Of a DNA stretch of 64,000 nt, positions 63,561 through 64,000 are shown one piece after another. The notes below the pieces were generated by a model. The model made no database searches. It saw nothing but the letters and a program-made list of their open reading frames with translations, and was not told the DNA's origin. The DNA lies in the NCBI RefSeq assembly GCF_002240055.1, contig NZ_CP016753.1, positions 1,612,001-1,676,000 of the forward strand, written 5' to 3'. The stretch comes from Leptotrichia sp. oral taxon 498 (GTDB lineage: Bacteria; Fusobacteriota; Fusobacteriia; Fusobacteriales; Leptotrichiaceae). The translations under genes and the position numbers were made by a program. Every line of letters starts with the position of its first letter. The first letter of the stretch is position 1.

Positions 63561-63572
63561 TTGTATAAACCT
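63559..63572. promoter_or_regulatory. Candidate GntR operator 1 (gntR start region)
   Basis: ATTTGTATAAACCT on the + strand, overlapping the gntR start codon. It differs by one base from operator 2 at 63665-63678. Confidence 0.5.
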
Positions 63573-63590
63573 TTCATGTTATTTTTATAC

Positions 63591-63619
63591 ATTATACACT
63601 AAATTGCTTTAAATAACAA
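63591..63619 (-). promoter_or_regulatory. gntR promoter
   Basis: On the minus strand TTGTTA (63614-63619) and TATAAT (63591-63596) with a 17-nt spacer. Confidence 0.6.
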
Positions 63620-63664
63620 CTAAAATAAAAAGATTTATATAATAATAATAAAATTTTTAAAAGG

Positions 63665-63678
63665 ATTTATATAAACCT
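63665..63678. promoter_or_regulatory. Candidate GntR operator 2 (upstream of glycosidase promoter)
   Basis: ATTTATATAAACCT, containing the palindrome TTTATATAAA (63666-63675), lies 2 nt before the -35 of the glycosidase gene. A weaker third copy, GATTTATATAATAA, is at 63632-63645. Confidence 0.5.
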
Positions 63679-63679
63679 A

Positions 63680-63707
63680 TTGACTTTTTAAAAATTTATG
63701 ATATAAT
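63680..63707 (+). promoter_or_regulatory. Promoter of the 6-phospho-alpha-glucosidase gene
   Basis: TTGACT (63680-63685) and TATAAT (63702-63707), 16-nt spacer. Confidence 0.65.
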
Positions 63708-63761
63708 AGTTACTGAAATGAGAAAACAAAAAATATATAACTAATAAATTATAGGAGATGA

Positions 63762-64000
<239 letters not shown>

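Overview
The window is about 70% A+T, has a double-membrane gene content (lipid A acyltransferase, O-antigen ligase, two type V autotransporters, a patatin/beta-barrel phospholipase) and a sugar-PTS-centred metabolism. The large autotransporter has the N-terminal layout typical of Leptotrichia, and an EIICB / GntR / 6-phospho-alpha-glucosidase cluster at the right edge matches the one described in Leptotrichia buccalis. I infer a Leptotrichia species (Fusobacteriota). No rRNA, tRNA or CRISPR array was seen.

Layout. 1-3.8 kb: DNA polymerase I (cut by the window edge) and a MarR-GNAT fusion, minus strand. 4-9.2 kb: pnp (one base missing, so split into two frames) behind a long double-stranded leader, then pgsA, a YggT protein, a GntR regulator, a PepSY-like exported protein and, convergent, a ROK glucokinase. 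9.4-20.7 kb: HtrA protease, a 2101-residue autotransporter, a U32 RlhA-like protein and an O-antigen ligase-like protein. 20.8-23.2 kb: SPOUT methyltransferase, DhaM-like PTS protein, rimM, trmD. 23.2-27.5 kb, minus strand: a decayed class II bacteriocin island (double-glycine precursor, two CPBP membrane proteins, a C39 peptidase transporter that has lost its ATPase, a HlyD tail fragment, an XRE regulator). 27.5-31.8 kb: trpS, an FplA-like phospholipase, an orphan cbiT.

31.8-36.7 kb is the most accessory stretch: an IS200/IS605-like remnant with omega-RNA-like hairpins, a beta-hydroxyacid dehydrogenase pseudogene with three lesions, a degraded membrane ORF, and a lipidated subtilisin autotransporter whose Shine-Dalgarno sequence lies 84 nt upstream of its AUG behind a hairpin. 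36.8-41.8 kb: nagA, a mannose-type PTS (EIIAB, EIIC, EIID, ManO-like) and ridA. 41.9-55.4 kb: cls, truB, an unusual phage-polymerase-like exonuclease protein, ruvC, trmL, thyA, folA, a TetR regulator, a DUF374 acyltransferase, metG, two lipoproteins, rpsO with a structured leader, and an lpxL-type acyltransferase. 55.4-59.9 kb, minus strand: K+ channel, CoA-disulfide-reductase-type flavoprotein, udk, malQ. 60-64 kb: an EEP-family hydrolase, then the alpha-glucoside PTS cluster with near-identical candidate operators at the gntR start codon and in front of the glycosidase promoter.

The genes fit a saccharolytic anaerobe that imports hexoses, amino sugars and alpha-glucosides by PTS and displays large surface proteins. 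The strongest candidates for something undescribed are the polymerase-derived protein between truB and ruvC, the hairpin-bridged translation start of the S8 autotransporter, and the bacteriocin island.
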